Part shown: piece after piece, positions 25,201-34,126 of the stretch | Position numbering within the stretch: the first letter of the stretch is position 1 | Layout of the letters: every line of letters begins with the position of its first letter | The notes under the pieces: model-generated | What the model was told of the DNA's origin: nothing | Seen by the model: only the letters and a program-made list of their open reading frames with translations | Database searches by the model: none | Position numbers and translations under genes: made by a program | DNA from: Kryptolebias marmoratus | Lineage: Eukaryota; Chordata; Actinopteri; Cyprinodontiformes; Rivulidae | Assembly: GCF_001649575.2 (NCBI RefSeq) | Contig: NC_051434.1 | Location: 6,383,381-6,447,380 of the forward strand | Reading direction: 5' to 3' | DNA: 64,000 nucleotides

Positions 25201-28200
25201 CAGGTCGTGCCAGCTGATGACGTTGTGGCTCAGATACTCCTGGAGGTTCCCCAGAGGCTGGTAAGCTGTGATCAGCCAGTACTGTCTCTGCACTTTCCGT
25301 TCCTCTGCCGTCAGGAAGTGAAGCACGTTCTCGTGTCTCAGGTCTGCATCGGAGAAAACGTCCTTCTCGTTCTTCCAGGAGGCATACTCCTCGTACTGAA
25401 AGATCTTCACGGCCACCGTCTCGAAGCTCATCTCCTCTCTGGCCGAGGAGCCCTGCTTCAGTTTGGCTTTGTAAACCTCAGCGAAGCGCCCTTTACCCAC
25501 CAGGGCGTCCAGCTCAATGGGCAGCAGCTCGGTGTTGTGGTTGAGGTTGTTGGCGAGCGTGGAGCTGCTGTCCGATCCCTCGTCGCTCATAATGGGCGCG
25601 TTGCTGAAGTCCAGCGGCGCGCCCTTCTTGTGAGTGGAGGGGGCTGGGGGCTGGAGGTAAACCCGGTAACAATAGAAGAAAACGATGACCACGACAGCCA
25701 TGACCAGAAGAGGCACCAGGCTGACGATGATGACCGCCACCACATGAGCATCTGTGAAAAGAAGATGAGGCGACACGTCTTTAGGAAACTGCAGAATATG
25801 TGTCTGTCTCCTGGTCGGATAAGGCAGGTGCTCTTATGTGATAAATGTTTCTGAATAACAAGTTTTCTCTCATTATCTGATGACAGACATATTCTGCTGG
25901 CCCTGGGATTTCCAGCCAGATATTTCTTTATATCACATTTTTTTAAAAAATCAACAAGCTGAGTCTTCCTTCGTCACTCACTCACTATTTCTGCCAAAAC
26001 AGAATCCAAGTCTGAGGATCGAGGCGTGAAAATGAAGATGGCAGCAAAACAACAACAACAATAACGAGGCACATGAAGCCATTTTACTAGACCTCCTGCA
26101 GCATGCGGGTTCCTTTTATGGACTCATTTAAAAAGTTACTGCTGTTATGTCACATGCATGTCTTGTTTTAAACCAAGAATCCTGCTGCAGGTTTTTCCTA
26201 AAGTAAAACAGTGGAAAGGAAATAAAAGGGAAAAGGAGCTGCTCTTGTGTACATTTTGCTCAACCAATACCTTTCATTACTTGAGTCCAAATAATGTCAC
26301 CTGGTGGAGACTCTGTGATAAGGTTTTATGTTCATAACCGTTTCAGTTTGTAGAGATGATGGAATTACAGAGCCAAGTAAACGAGACATTGTTTGTATAC
26401 GCAAAGCATTTTGTAATTTTGCAGAGGTTTGTGTACGAACATCTCCTGTAAGGTCAACAACAGGGTTTCGTTTTGTTTTCTGGCAGTCTCACTTGACATC
26501 TTGCTAAGACGACAGTAATATTCTGAAATCTTTAAAAGACGCTGTGGAATGTTCATTTAGGTTCCCGTTTGGACCACAGAGCTAAAAACTACTCCTAACC
26601 CTGCCCCAGTCAACCACATATTGTGTCTCTATATAGAGCATGTTGTATTTTTATAACTTGCCTAAAGCTGCTCTGGTTTTGGCAAACACTAAAGGTTTAT
26701 AACGGCTCTGTGTTTATAGCAGAGTTTTTTTTTTAAGTTTCAGTAATAAAACAGGTCCTATAAAAGCTACATCACTGTATCTAAGAAAAGATTAGCAGGT
26801 CTTCAATACATTTGTTAACAGTTTTCAGATCAGTTCGATTGTTTTTTCTTATAACAACAAGCAGGTGTTAGATTTCTATTTCAAAGCCGACAAGAAAAGG
26901 TTTTTGGGGCTCAATGTAGAGACGGAGACAAAGTCAGGATGATGACTGTAAACGTAGCCGACTGCCCCACCAAGCCTTCTGTGCCTCTATAATTTCTTCT
27001 TCTTTTTTTTTCTAAACAGGAAACCACATGTCTGAAAGCCTCCACAGGGCCCGAGCCAGACAGTTTGTTTTGATTTTGGTGGAGCGAGGAGCTTTTCCTC
27101 GCTACAAACCTGTCGCTGTGCCTCCCGAACTCACGGCGCACGGCTCGGAGCAAAACCCTCAAGTTGCTGTTGTGTGAAGAACCTAAATGTTCTGGAGTCC
27201 TAATGCACAATTAAACGAGAAGAATGCCGTCTGAAACTCGGTACTTTGGAATTTTTCTTTAAATAGACTGCAATACTGTATGTAACCCAAGAGTTCCTCA
27301 GAGAAAAGACATTTTCTGCATAAACTTGGATTTGTGGATCAGCACCACAATCCTAACTGTTAGTACATGTTGTGTGATGTAAACGATGATAAATGATGTT
27401 AAAATGAGCATATTTCTGAAGCCAGTTTAGCAACAGGTCTCTTTTTCTATGACAGTAGTGTCTGCACCAGTTAGTCAGACCATTAAAACCCCTAACAGGA
27501 GAAATAAAGAACACTTTTGTGTTTTTACTGGCACCTGTTGAGGGATTGCATCAGACATCAGACGTTCACTCTAAAATAGGCAAACTTAATGATTTCAACA
27601 AGGATTAAACTGACTATTGTCTTTTTATCATCACATCTCCTCTATCTCCTTTTCACTTTGCTCGTTCTCCTCTTCTTTCTTGCAAAACGGACCAAACTTG
27701 CTGAACACGGCAGCTTTAGACTTTGAGTTCGCCTGTGCAACAACCCGTCCGCGAGATAAGGCAGGTCTGTCTGATTCTGGTGTAAGGAATCTATGAATCA
27801 ACGTTTACAATATTTGCAGTCTAACACAGATGTGCTGTGGCATGTTTGGCCACTGGTTTCACAAAAATAAGCCCAGCCACCTGCAGCCTTTCTGCTTGTT
27901 ATAGTAAAAAAAAAAACACTCCTGCCAGCTTCATATTTGAAGACAAAACATCTGGTGTCTGACCCCCATCTTCCTCTCAGCAATGACACGAATAATCACG
28001 TTATTAGAAAACTTTACAAAAGTTGTATCTGTGCCTTGTCGTTAATTTGTTCTGCATCACAAGATGCTTCTTTTCACTTAAGTTAGTCTAAGCTTTCATC
28101 ACTCATTTCATTATAAAAGTACTTCTTGTAATTTTCAGGGTAACAGTGATTAAAGGGTGCAAACATCCTTCAGCTGCTTTAACATGTTTAGTTTAGGGGG

Positions 28201-31200
28201 AAAAACACACTTTAATCAAATGCTGGATCTTAAAAGTGCTACAAAGGGGTACGAGTTCATAGATGGCCTTGAACGGACTGGTATTGTTGTTCACATTTCA
28301 TATGGAGTTGCCTCTTTAAACGTTAGCCCCCTTTAGTCACTGAGAAGTTACAGACACCGCACAGACATTCTCAAAAGTGTGCGAATGCCTTTCCATGACG
28401 TGGTCTGCTCTGCACAGATGGTTTGAATTTGTCTCTCCGCTCAGAGCCGGCCCCTCGGAAACGGACCTCCGTGTTCCGACCGTCAGGATGCTGCGATCGA
28501 AGTCCATCTGACTCCAGCGTCAGTGCTGTAATCTCCACTCTCCTGAATGTGTTTTCACTGCATCGCAGCACACACACACGCACACGGAAGTGTTCATGCA
28601 TGACACCTTAACAAAGCAAACTGATAGACGCTGGCCTCATGTCAGTTTACCAAGTGATTCAGCACAGATGCAGCATAAACCTGTAATCTAAAGCAGAGGT
28701 CGTTCACAATGGATTGAAAGAAGTGTTGCAACTTAGATGTAATCATTTAGCACCTTATACCACTTGTTCTATGACGATATGAAAAGCAGGCACAGTTTTT
28801 CTATGTCCCACAGCCTTGGTGGTTTCTTTCAGCTACCTGTTTTGGTTGTGAAGCTTCCAGTTGAGTCATCTTAGTTTCACCTCCCTACTTTAAACCACCA
28901 AATGGTTCAGAATAAAATCTGTCCGTGTTGTTTCTGTAGAATCCTGCTGACAGACAAACGTCTACAGGATGCGCTACAATCATAGAGGGGGGAGGGGAAC
29001 TTACTTTGGTCAAATAAGATGTGCCTGTTGCACTCGTCCTCGATGCAGGAGCAGATGAAGAACTGCGCGCCCATGCCCTTTTTCTCTTTCATGGTGCACT
29101 TGCTGTTGTTGTAATCGTCCAGGACCAGGCCGTACAGCTTGTGAGCCGGGTTGTGGCACAGCGTATCAAAGGTGACGTTGTCGTCTCTCTTCCTCCTTGT
29201 GAAAAGAAAGCACAGAAAATGCTGCCAGTCACTGATTAGGGTTTATTTGTGAATTCTGATGGGGTTTTTTTTTATAAATACCAACTTGTATGTTCAACAC
29301 TATAGAAATGTGAACGTCACGTTCTGTCTGTCTCTTTCATCAGTGCACAGTTTAAGTATTCTGTAAATGACTTGAAGGTCAACAACAAGGTGAAAACCAC
29401 TTCAAACAGGAAAAAAGAACAAAAAACAAAGCTGAACCTACACAAATGTGCACATTTACATCCTGCATTCCTGCTGGGGAGTTCTGGTTTTGCAGTTCTG
29501 GAAGACAATTTAAGGAGCCGCTGCTGTTCGCGTGCCATTAGCTTTCTGCTAACCTCGGCTCATAACAAGCCCGCTACATTGGCAATATAATGAGAAACAG
29601 CAGCGCGGCCTTAAGCCTTTAACACCAACACAAATCTGCTTCCTGCTGCTTCTTTCCTTCTGAGTCAGATGTGATGTTGCCGAATGGTTAGACTTTTGTG
29701 CGCCTTTGTTTTCTCACCATCTTCCGCAGAATATATTTTTTTTAAAGGGCAAGGCCACCCAAACGTGAGAAATCTTAAAGTTTAAGGGAGGAAAATAAGC
29801 CTAGGTTTGTAAATTAAAAGAAAATCCTCTAACAAGTACACCTGATAACATTTGAATTATTATTAATTGTCCAAAATGATTAAATCTATAAAACAACACA
29901 GTTTTATGAAGCCACACTCACCAAATGGTGACACAAACTTCGTTGACATCAGGGCAGATGGCCGTTTTGTTACACTCCACCTCGCAGGTCCCTTTACCTG
30001 TGCAGGTGGATGCCTCAACATCACAAAACCTGCACAGCCTTGTAATCTCCAGGTTCGTCTCTGGAGTCAGGCGCAGAAAAAAAAAAACGAAAATTAGGAG
30101 AGAAGACACAAAATTGTCTGTGAGAACATAAAACAGGCGCGAAGTTGCTTCCTTCCATGCTGCTTGATGGTTTAAGCAGCTAAACGGTGTTTAAAACACA
30201 ATGTTGGATTATAATAGTGTAAATATCCATTAGCATTAAAAGGAAGGAAGTAAACAAAACAGTTCACTGAAGGATGGAATCCTCTGGAATGTGCTTTTAA
30301 GTGGAAGCAGATATTTAACAGAAAATCCAAACTATTTCATTCCCCGAGGGGCGGGTGGACGCATTTCTTCCCAGTGAAGTCCTCCTTTAGTCTTGTCTGG
30401 ACTTGCCTCAGATCAGTCAGACAGACTGGGTTGTGTGACGAGCGCCCGTGTGTTTGATGCGCGCCCGAGACAACTGCCAGACAGGCAGGAGCAACAAACA
30501 AAAGGAAATGCTTCTTTGAGCTACGGGGTCTTTAATTTGCCACCGCGATGAGTCGAGAAATGTGTCGCGCCAACGCCAATAAAAACAAACCAAAAAAAAA
30601 AGGAGGAGGGAGGCAAAAATTGGATCCAGGTTTATGAGGGGAGGAAGAAATGAGGCTTACAGATTCTCTTCCAACAGAACCGCATAAACTGCAGTTTTGT
30701 AGGGGTTTATTTTTTATTTGAGGGGGATTCAATAGTAGGAAATCAGTAAGAAAAGCTCAGGTGGGTGCAGGAAGAAGGAATTAAGCCACCAAAGCTGAAA
30801 AATGTTAGACATCAACTTATTTACGCTTTTATTTGTCAGTGTAGAAACTGGAAGATCAGGGAAATTGATGACTGATTCATGTTTGTTTTAGGCCGACTAA
30901 TATAACAATTTAATATTAATACACATTACAATGAATGAGATTTTTTAAAAAAACCTAATTGCCTGGGATTTAGTGATTCAGCCTTAGGTCCCAATGCAGA
31001 TCTGCACACATTCTTATCCTGCTACAGTTTATTGAAGGCACTTCCAAGTTTTCTGTCTAAAAATAACATTTACTATCACACCAACTTCATATATAAAGCT
31101 CTGAGAAATGAAAAAGGCTTTACTGCCGACTATTCTTCCCAGTAGATCTGAGTGAGCATAATTTTCTGGCAAACTCCCTTCAGGACCTGCTAGTGTAGTA

Positions 31201-33167
31201 CTGGAAAAAGCCCCCCCTGCCAACAAAGGTCCCCCTGTCTCAAGAAGTGTACTGACAAAATGGTTTTAGTCGCAATTTCTTATGCAAGTACAGGATGTGT
31301 AAGCAATCGATATAAATGATAGTTGATTAGAAATGAGGCCACTTGCAGAGATAGTATTAAAAAATAGAGAATGAGCTACAATAGGAACATTTAAGCACTG
31401 AGCTACTTCCTGACCTGTGTTGGAAACAACACAAAATGTAAGAAGGCGGCAGCGGTGAGACACGTGACTGAAGTGCTGCAGAAAAACCACAGACCTACAC
31501 TTCAGCAGCATGCTAATTCTGTGCACAGGAAGTTCAACCTGTTGTTTACGCCAGACAAAAATAAAATGGAAAAAAAAAAACCCAGTATGGTGGTTTTTAA
31601 AAAGACTAAATATTTTAAAGTGACAGGCAGGGCATAAAACGAGGCACATGTTTGTGTTAAAATGGCAAATCGATCACATGACTGCGGAGGGAGACGCTCT
31701 TAGACTGGGAAGTGTAAGTGAAAGCATGCTTTTAGTAATATGCCTTCACACCAGAGTGAGGAAAGCAGGTTGTGTGTCTGTACTCTTAACTTGTTACAAA
31801 AATCTTACTGTGCCAGTTTAGTTACGCTGCAGGGCGGGGTTAGACCTGCGGCCTGGGGGGGGAGCAGGCTTCGCTGTAAGATGTGCGCTGCGGAGGGAGC
31901 AGACTTCACGGCGATACGTTTCTGCAGCCTCTCCGTCTGCGCCACAGTGAAACACTTTCGCAAGAACCGCTCAGGAAATTGCAGGCCGATATTGCTTTCC
32001 GAGCCCGTCTCAACTGTCAGGGCTTCCTCTCAAATAATAAAACATCAAAATACAACGCTCCGAATCCAGACTAAACTGGACGACAGAGAAATTTGAAGCT
32101 CTGCCCAGAGGGCTGGAGAGGTGTTTTGAAGTAGATCAACACAGAAAAGTGCCTGAGTGGTAGGAAGGTGGCTGAGCCGGAGTAATTATATCATTAGAGA
32201 AGCTTCTCTGTAAGAGAGCATGTCATTTAAACCCAGGAGGCGGGCCGTGGAAGGGATGAATGCTAGTAATTGTCACCCAGGGCTACATATAATTGCAAAA
32301 AGGGGGGGGGGGGAGGGGATTAGGAGCAGCCATCCACTTACTTGAGACTGAGACTGGGAAAGGCATGATAGAGTCCTCCTCATGGGGGGCTGCTGGACCT
32401 GGAAGCAATGTGGCATCAAAGACAAGGAGATAAGAGATAAGGAGGAACACAAACTCTCAGCAACTAATGTCTGAGAAGTCGGTAACATTCGCACTTTACT
32501 GCAATGTGATGAAAAGCGATCGAAAAAAATAAATAAGAAACAAAATCCGCACAGTATTTTCCTCACACTAATGGTTAGTATGTCATTAAATGAAGAATTT
32601 GTAAGCAAAATATGTGACCGGATGCCAACTACTAGCTGTGTTTGTTTACCTACGGAGACTACAGGAAGTCGCAGGACTTAAAACCTGCGCTGGAACCAGC
32701 TGACAGTTCTGGCTTCAACTTCCAGGTTCTGTTCCAAGTTAGTATTTTATTTTTATTATTTGAACAGTCTATGGTTTTCCTATACAGACTGCAGCCAGCC
32801 TAATGTAGGTCAATCAAGCTTCCACCTTTGTTTACATTGAGTGTGGACCCGCATTTCAGAAACGCACAAGTCAGGAAAACTACAGAAAACTCTTTCAAGC
32901 TCCACCAACTGATACGGCTCAGGATAAGCTTTATTTTGTTTTATTTGACATATAATCGCCTTTAACTAGTTTTAAATGTTCATTTGAAGTGAAACAATCA
33001 CGCGAGGCTGAGTTTCGACACAGACAGACACTCACTTCCGGTCACTTTTTAAAACGCAGCAAAGTTTTGAAGTTTTTTTTTTTTAAAGGCTGAAACTCAC
33101 CCGCCGCTACCAGCGACACGCAGAGTATGGTTCCCCAGCAGAGGACGGGAAGCCGAAGCGGCTCCAT
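14148..33167 (-). CDS. tgfbr2: TGF-beta receptor type 2, complete gene (7 coding exons)
   Basis: This is a transmembrane Ser/Thr kinase that binds TGF-beta at the cell surface and phosphorylates the type I receptor, starting SMAD2/3 signalling. The coding exons are 33101-33167, 29922-30060, 29005-29195, 24988-25751, 23427-23568, 15720-15844 and 14148-14330. Every intron has GT..AG ends and the phases join to 1611 nt, or 536 residues, against 567 in human isoform A. In order the protein has a signal peptide (about 1-22), a cysteine-rich ectodomain (32-132), a membrane span (about 136-160) and a kinase domain (about 208-515). The glycine loop is GKGRFAEV (218-225). The catalytic lysine is K248, the catalytic loop is HRD (346-348), followed by DFG (366-368) and APE (395-397). 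The kinase is very close to mammalian TGFBR2. The shortfall in length is mainly N-terminal, before the first ectodomain cysteine. The sequence does not show which teleost paralogue (a or b) this is. Confidence 0.97.
14331..15719 (-). other. tgfbr2: tgfbr2 intron 6
   Basis: A 1.4-kb intron carrying one copy of fold-back family A (about 14487-14877). Nothing else was recognised. Confidence 0.8.
14487..14877 (+). repeat. fold-back family A copy
   Basis: It begins GTCTGTTAGCAAAATATCTC and ATGACCCTCTGGACAG, carries the core CAAGATGGATGCCACAG and GTGGTAGTAGCTGAGAGTCA, and ends with the eroded terminus TTCTTCAAGGATTACTAAG. Confidence 0.8.
15720..15844 (-). CDS. tgfbr2: tgfbr2 coding exon 6: kinase C-lobe
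   Basis: The exon encodes residues 435-476, starting [20 protein letters not shown] and continuing [19 protein letters not shown]. It is nearly the same as human [21 protein letters not shown], with one residue fewer after PPFG. The acceptor is CCCCTGCAG and the donor is GTAAGA; it ends in phase 0. Confidence 0.97.
16697..16995 (+). repeat. fold-back family A copy
   Basis: It carries CTGTCTGTTAGCAGAACATG, AACCACTGGACAGATTTTAA and GTGGTAGCTGAGAGTCATCC, and ends near GGCGGGCGACATGCATTTC. Confidence 0.8.
17114..17320. mobile_element. palindromic hAT-like MITE with perfect 8-bp target duplication
   Basis: A 207-bp element whose two halves are inverted copies of each other. The left half has AATCCTGGTCCTCGAGGGCC and CTGCTCCAACACACCTGATT. 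The right half repeats these inverted and ends GGATTGGCCACCCCTG. It is flanked by GTCTAGAC at 17106-17113 and 17321-17328, which fits a hAT insertion. There is no coding capacity. Confidence 0.93.
18057..18348 (+). repeat. fold-back family A copy
   Basis: It carries CTGTCATGTTAGCAAAATAA and TTCAAGATGGACACCACCGC, and ends with the terminus TTTCCTTCAAGGAATGCTAG. Confidence 0.8.
19216..19249. repeat. GT microsatellite, 17 units
   Basis: An uninterrupted run of 17 TG dinucleotides, likely to be polymorphic in length. Confidence 0.97.
19460..19675 (-). repeat. fold-back family A, partial copy
   Basis: In reverse orientation it carries GATGACTTCCAGCTACTACC, GTGGTGGCCATTTTGCGTTG and TTTGCTAAGGCTAGACACAC. 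The terminal repeat is missing. Confidence 0.7.
20041..20994 (+). mobile_element. L2/Rex-type LINE 3' fragment, split by an inserted palindrome
   Basis: The first part (about 20041-20502) has broken reverse-transcriptase C-terminal coding ([10 protein letters not shown], then a degenerate LWNQLP region). The non-coding tail follows, with TTAAGACTTTTTGATAAA and CCTGAACTGTT. The second part (about 20717-20994) has the tail TCCTGTCCTCTCAAACCCCA and GTCAAGGCAGATGGCCGCCC, ending GCACTGTATAAATAAACTGA. This tail is typical of teleost L2-like LINEs. It is an old, 5'-truncated, non-functional copy. Confidence 0.8.
20503..20716. mobile_element. palindromic element D, copy 2, nested in a LINE
   Basis: Inverted arms lie at 20503-20556 and 20620-20674. 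The right flank 20675-20711 is identical to the inverted left flank of copy 1. The spacer (20557-20619) holds 36 bp matching a family A variant and a tandem ACATCTAACGCAT x2. It interrupts the LINE tail, so it was inserted later. Confidence 0.8.
22070..22283. mobile_element. palindromic hAT-like MITE, second copy
   Basis: It is the same element as at 17114, starting CAGGGGTGGCCAATCCTGGT and ending GGATTGGCCACCCCTG, 214 bp long. The flanks GACTACAA (22062-22069) and TTCTACAA (22284-22291) are a target duplication with 6 of 8 bases kept. Confidence 0.92.
22341..22600 (-). repeat. fold-back family A copy
   Basis: It starts with CTAGAGTTCCTTGAAGGATG, carries GAGATGTGTTAGATGTCAGA and GTGTGGCGGCCATCTTGAAT, and lacks the far end. 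Confidence 0.8.
23427..23568 (-). CDS. tgfbr2: tgfbr2 coding exon 5: activation segment
   Basis: The exon encodes residues 388-435: [20 protein letters not shown], then [18 protein letters not shown] and [10 protein letters not shown]. It contains the APE motif that closes the activation segment and the [11 protein letters not shown] helix typical of type II receptors. The acceptor is GTTTTCTTTCAG and the donor is GTAAGA; it ends in phase 1. Confidence 0.98.
23569..24987 (-). other. tgfbr2: tgfbr2 intron 4
   Basis: A 1.4-kb intron without a recognisable element. Confidence 0.8.
24988..25751 (-). CDS. tgfbr2: tgfbr2 coding exon 4: membrane span and N-terminal kinase region
   Basis: This is the largest exon, covering residues 133-387. 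It opens with a hydrophobic segment of about 25 residues ending in FFYCYRV, the membrane anchor. A juxtamembrane region follows, and then the kinase from [20 protein letters not shown]. Catalytic Lys248 lies in VAVKIF, the catalytic loop is [11 protein letters not shown], and the magnesium loop is CDFGLALRL. Human has HRDL and DFGLS at the last two sites, so these are mild substitutions. The loop between LKQ and FETVAVK is about four residues longer than in human. The acceptor is TTCTTTTCACAG and the donor is GTAAGG. Confidence 0.98.
25752..29004 (-). other. tgfbr2: tgfbr2 intron 3
   Basis: A 3.25-kb intron. I see no further exon, repeat family copy or RNA gene. Short A and T runs are the only low-complexity sequence. 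Confidence 0.8.
29005..29195 (-). CDS. tgfbr2: tgfbr2 coding exon 3: C-terminal half of the ectodomain
   Basis: The exon encodes residues 69-133. The motif [19 protein letters not shown] followed by IEDECN corresponds to human [25 protein letters not shown] and is the core of the three-finger ligand-binding fold. Sequons lie at N75-V-T and N98-N-S. The acceptor is TTTTCACAAG and the donor is GTAAGT; the phases are 2 in and 1 out. Confidence 0.97.
29196..29921 (-). other. tgfbr2: tgfbr2 intron 2
   Basis: A 726-bp intron with nothing recognisable in it besides its splice sites. Confidence 0.85.
29922..30060 (-). CDS. tgfbr2: tgfbr2 coding exon 2: N-terminal half of the ectodomain
   Basis: The exon encodes residues 23-69, including [11 protein letters not shown] and [18 protein letters not shown]. 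It matches the human segment CKFCDVRFSTC to CEKPQEVCVAVW in cysteine spacing. N53-K-T is an N-glycosylation sequon. The acceptor is CTGACTCCAG after a run of T, and the donor is GTGAGTG. Only nine residues precede the first cysteine, against about twenty in the human exon. Confidence 0.95.
30061..33100 (-). other. tgfbr2: tgfbr2 intron 1
   Basis: A 3.0-kb intron. Apart from the cassette-exon candidate at 32342-32398 it holds a G run (32302-32319, with one A), a GC-box-like GGGGCGGG at about 30349, and otherwise unremarkable single-copy-looking sequence. No interspersed repeat was recognised here. Confidence 0.8.
32342..32398 (-). CDS. tgfbr2: candidate tgfbr2 cassette exon in intron 1 (57 nt, in frame)
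   Basis: On the minus strand a pyrimidine-rich stretch ends in TTGCTTCCAG. A 57-nt open segment follows, then the strong donor GTAAGT. Exon 1 ends in phase 1 and exon 2 starts in phase 1, so this segment would insert 19 residues ([19 protein letters not shown]) without shifting the frame. Human TGFBR2 has an alternative in-frame exon of 75 nt at the same position (isoform B). The fish peptide does not resemble the human insert, so identity rests only on position, phase and splice sites. A chance match is possible. Confidence 0.4.
33101..33167 (-). CDS. tgfbr2: tgfbr2 coding exon 1: start codon and signal peptide
   Basis: The exon encodes [20 protein letters not shown] followed by AA and one base of the next codon. 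The hydrophobic core with small residues at the end is a typical signal peptide. The donor is GTGAGT at 33100-33095. This ATG is the only one in frame upstream of the ectodomain, and the frame stays open upstream without another ATG. The exon ends in phase 1, as the human first coding exon does. Confidence 0.9.
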
Positions 33168-33200
33168 CTGAGGTCGGGGCCCGTGGCTCTGAGCGCGAGG

Positions 33201-33224
33201 CTGATGGGCTGATGGGCTGATGGG
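33201..33224. repeat. three tandem 8-bp units in the tgfbr2 leader
   Basis: CTGATGGG occurs three times in perfect tandem, followed by CT of a fourth unit. On the transcript it reads CCCATCAG x3, starting 34 nt upstream of the ATG. Confidence 0.9.
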
Positions 33225-33302
33225 CTCCGGAGCGCCTCCGTCCGCCTGCGGCTCCTCTGACCGGGGAGGAGAAGATAAACACCGGCCAGGAGCTGCCCGG
33301 GG

Positions 33303-33309
33303 TGACTCA
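33303..33309. promoter_or_regulatory. AP-1 consensus (TGACTCA)
   Basis: A perfect AP-1 heptamer lies 136 bp upstream of the tgfbr2 start codon. AP-1/CREB-type elements are described in the human TGFBR2 promoter, so the position is plausible. Function is inferred. Confidence 0.4.
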
Positions 33310-33933
33310 CGCTGCGTGCGCTTTCCGTGAGACAGGAAATCTTCAGAGGGGTTGGACAAGTTTCTTTCCTCCCCTCCTCCTTCTTCTTCTTCTTCTTCAG
33401 AGTCTTGAAGCGTGTCATTATGAGAGCAGGACGTGAAGCGACATGCTCCCGGAGTTACTCAAGCAGCAGCTTCACCTTCTCAGGCTGCTCGGAAAGTCAA
33501 ACACCCGAGATTCACTGAAGAGAAGAGACACTTCATAACAGTCTGCTCCTTCAAACTAGTTCAGATCATAAAGTCTTAAAGGGAAAGTGGCTCTGCGGAA
33601 GCCTTATGAGCAGCTAATATCTTACCTGCTGTCAGTGGCTGTTTGGGTGGCCCCGGTTCGAAGAAATAAGAGTTTAAAGGGGGAATGAAAAGTGCTTTGA
33701 AGCTAACATGAATTATAAGAAAAAGTCTTAAAAGGTGCTTGTTTTCAGAGGCTCGCATTTAAAATTTTTTTTTAAAATTATTAATAAAAGATCGAAAAAA
33801 TTACTAGGGTCTCTTCTGTATTTTCCGTGATATATCCTGAACCAAACCCAGGAACGCAAACAAGGCAGTAAATGTCAAATACAGACAGTTTGGGGGTGAA
33901 ATGGTTCAGTTTGTTGTATTTAATCATGTAAAT

Positions 33934-34126
33934 CAGGGGTCTCCAATCCTGGTCCTCAAGGGCCACTATCCTGCATGTGTTACTTGTTTCCCTGCTCCAA
34001 CACACCTTATTCCATGGTTAAATCACCTCTTCATGTTCTGCAGAAGCCTGTTAATCACCCATTGATTCAGATCAGGTGTGTTGGAGCAGAGAAACAAGTA
34101 AAACATGCAGGATGGTGGCCCTCGAG
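33934..34126. mobile_element. palindromic hAT-like MITE, third copy, end missing
   Basis: It begins CAGGGGTCTCCAATCCTGGT and follows the element to GGTGGCCCTCGAG. The last 20 or so bases, including the right terminus, are replaced by unrelated sequence. Confidence 0.85.

Larger units (their letters stand above)
33168..33520 (-). promoter_or_regulatory. tgfbr2: tgfbr2 5' UTR and proximal promoter region
   Basis: The DNA upstream of the ATG is clearly richer in G, C and CpG than its surroundings up to about 33320, then becomes CT/CTT-rich (33361-33400). No TATA box is visible in the expected position, which fits the TATA-less promoters known for TGFBR2. The transcription start cannot be placed from sequence alone. 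Confidence 0.5.

Noticed and set aside
25207..25854. 215-codon frame on the plus strand
   Set aside because: It is antisense to tgfbr2 exon 4. The opposite strand encodes the conserved kinase in the right frame with splice sites.
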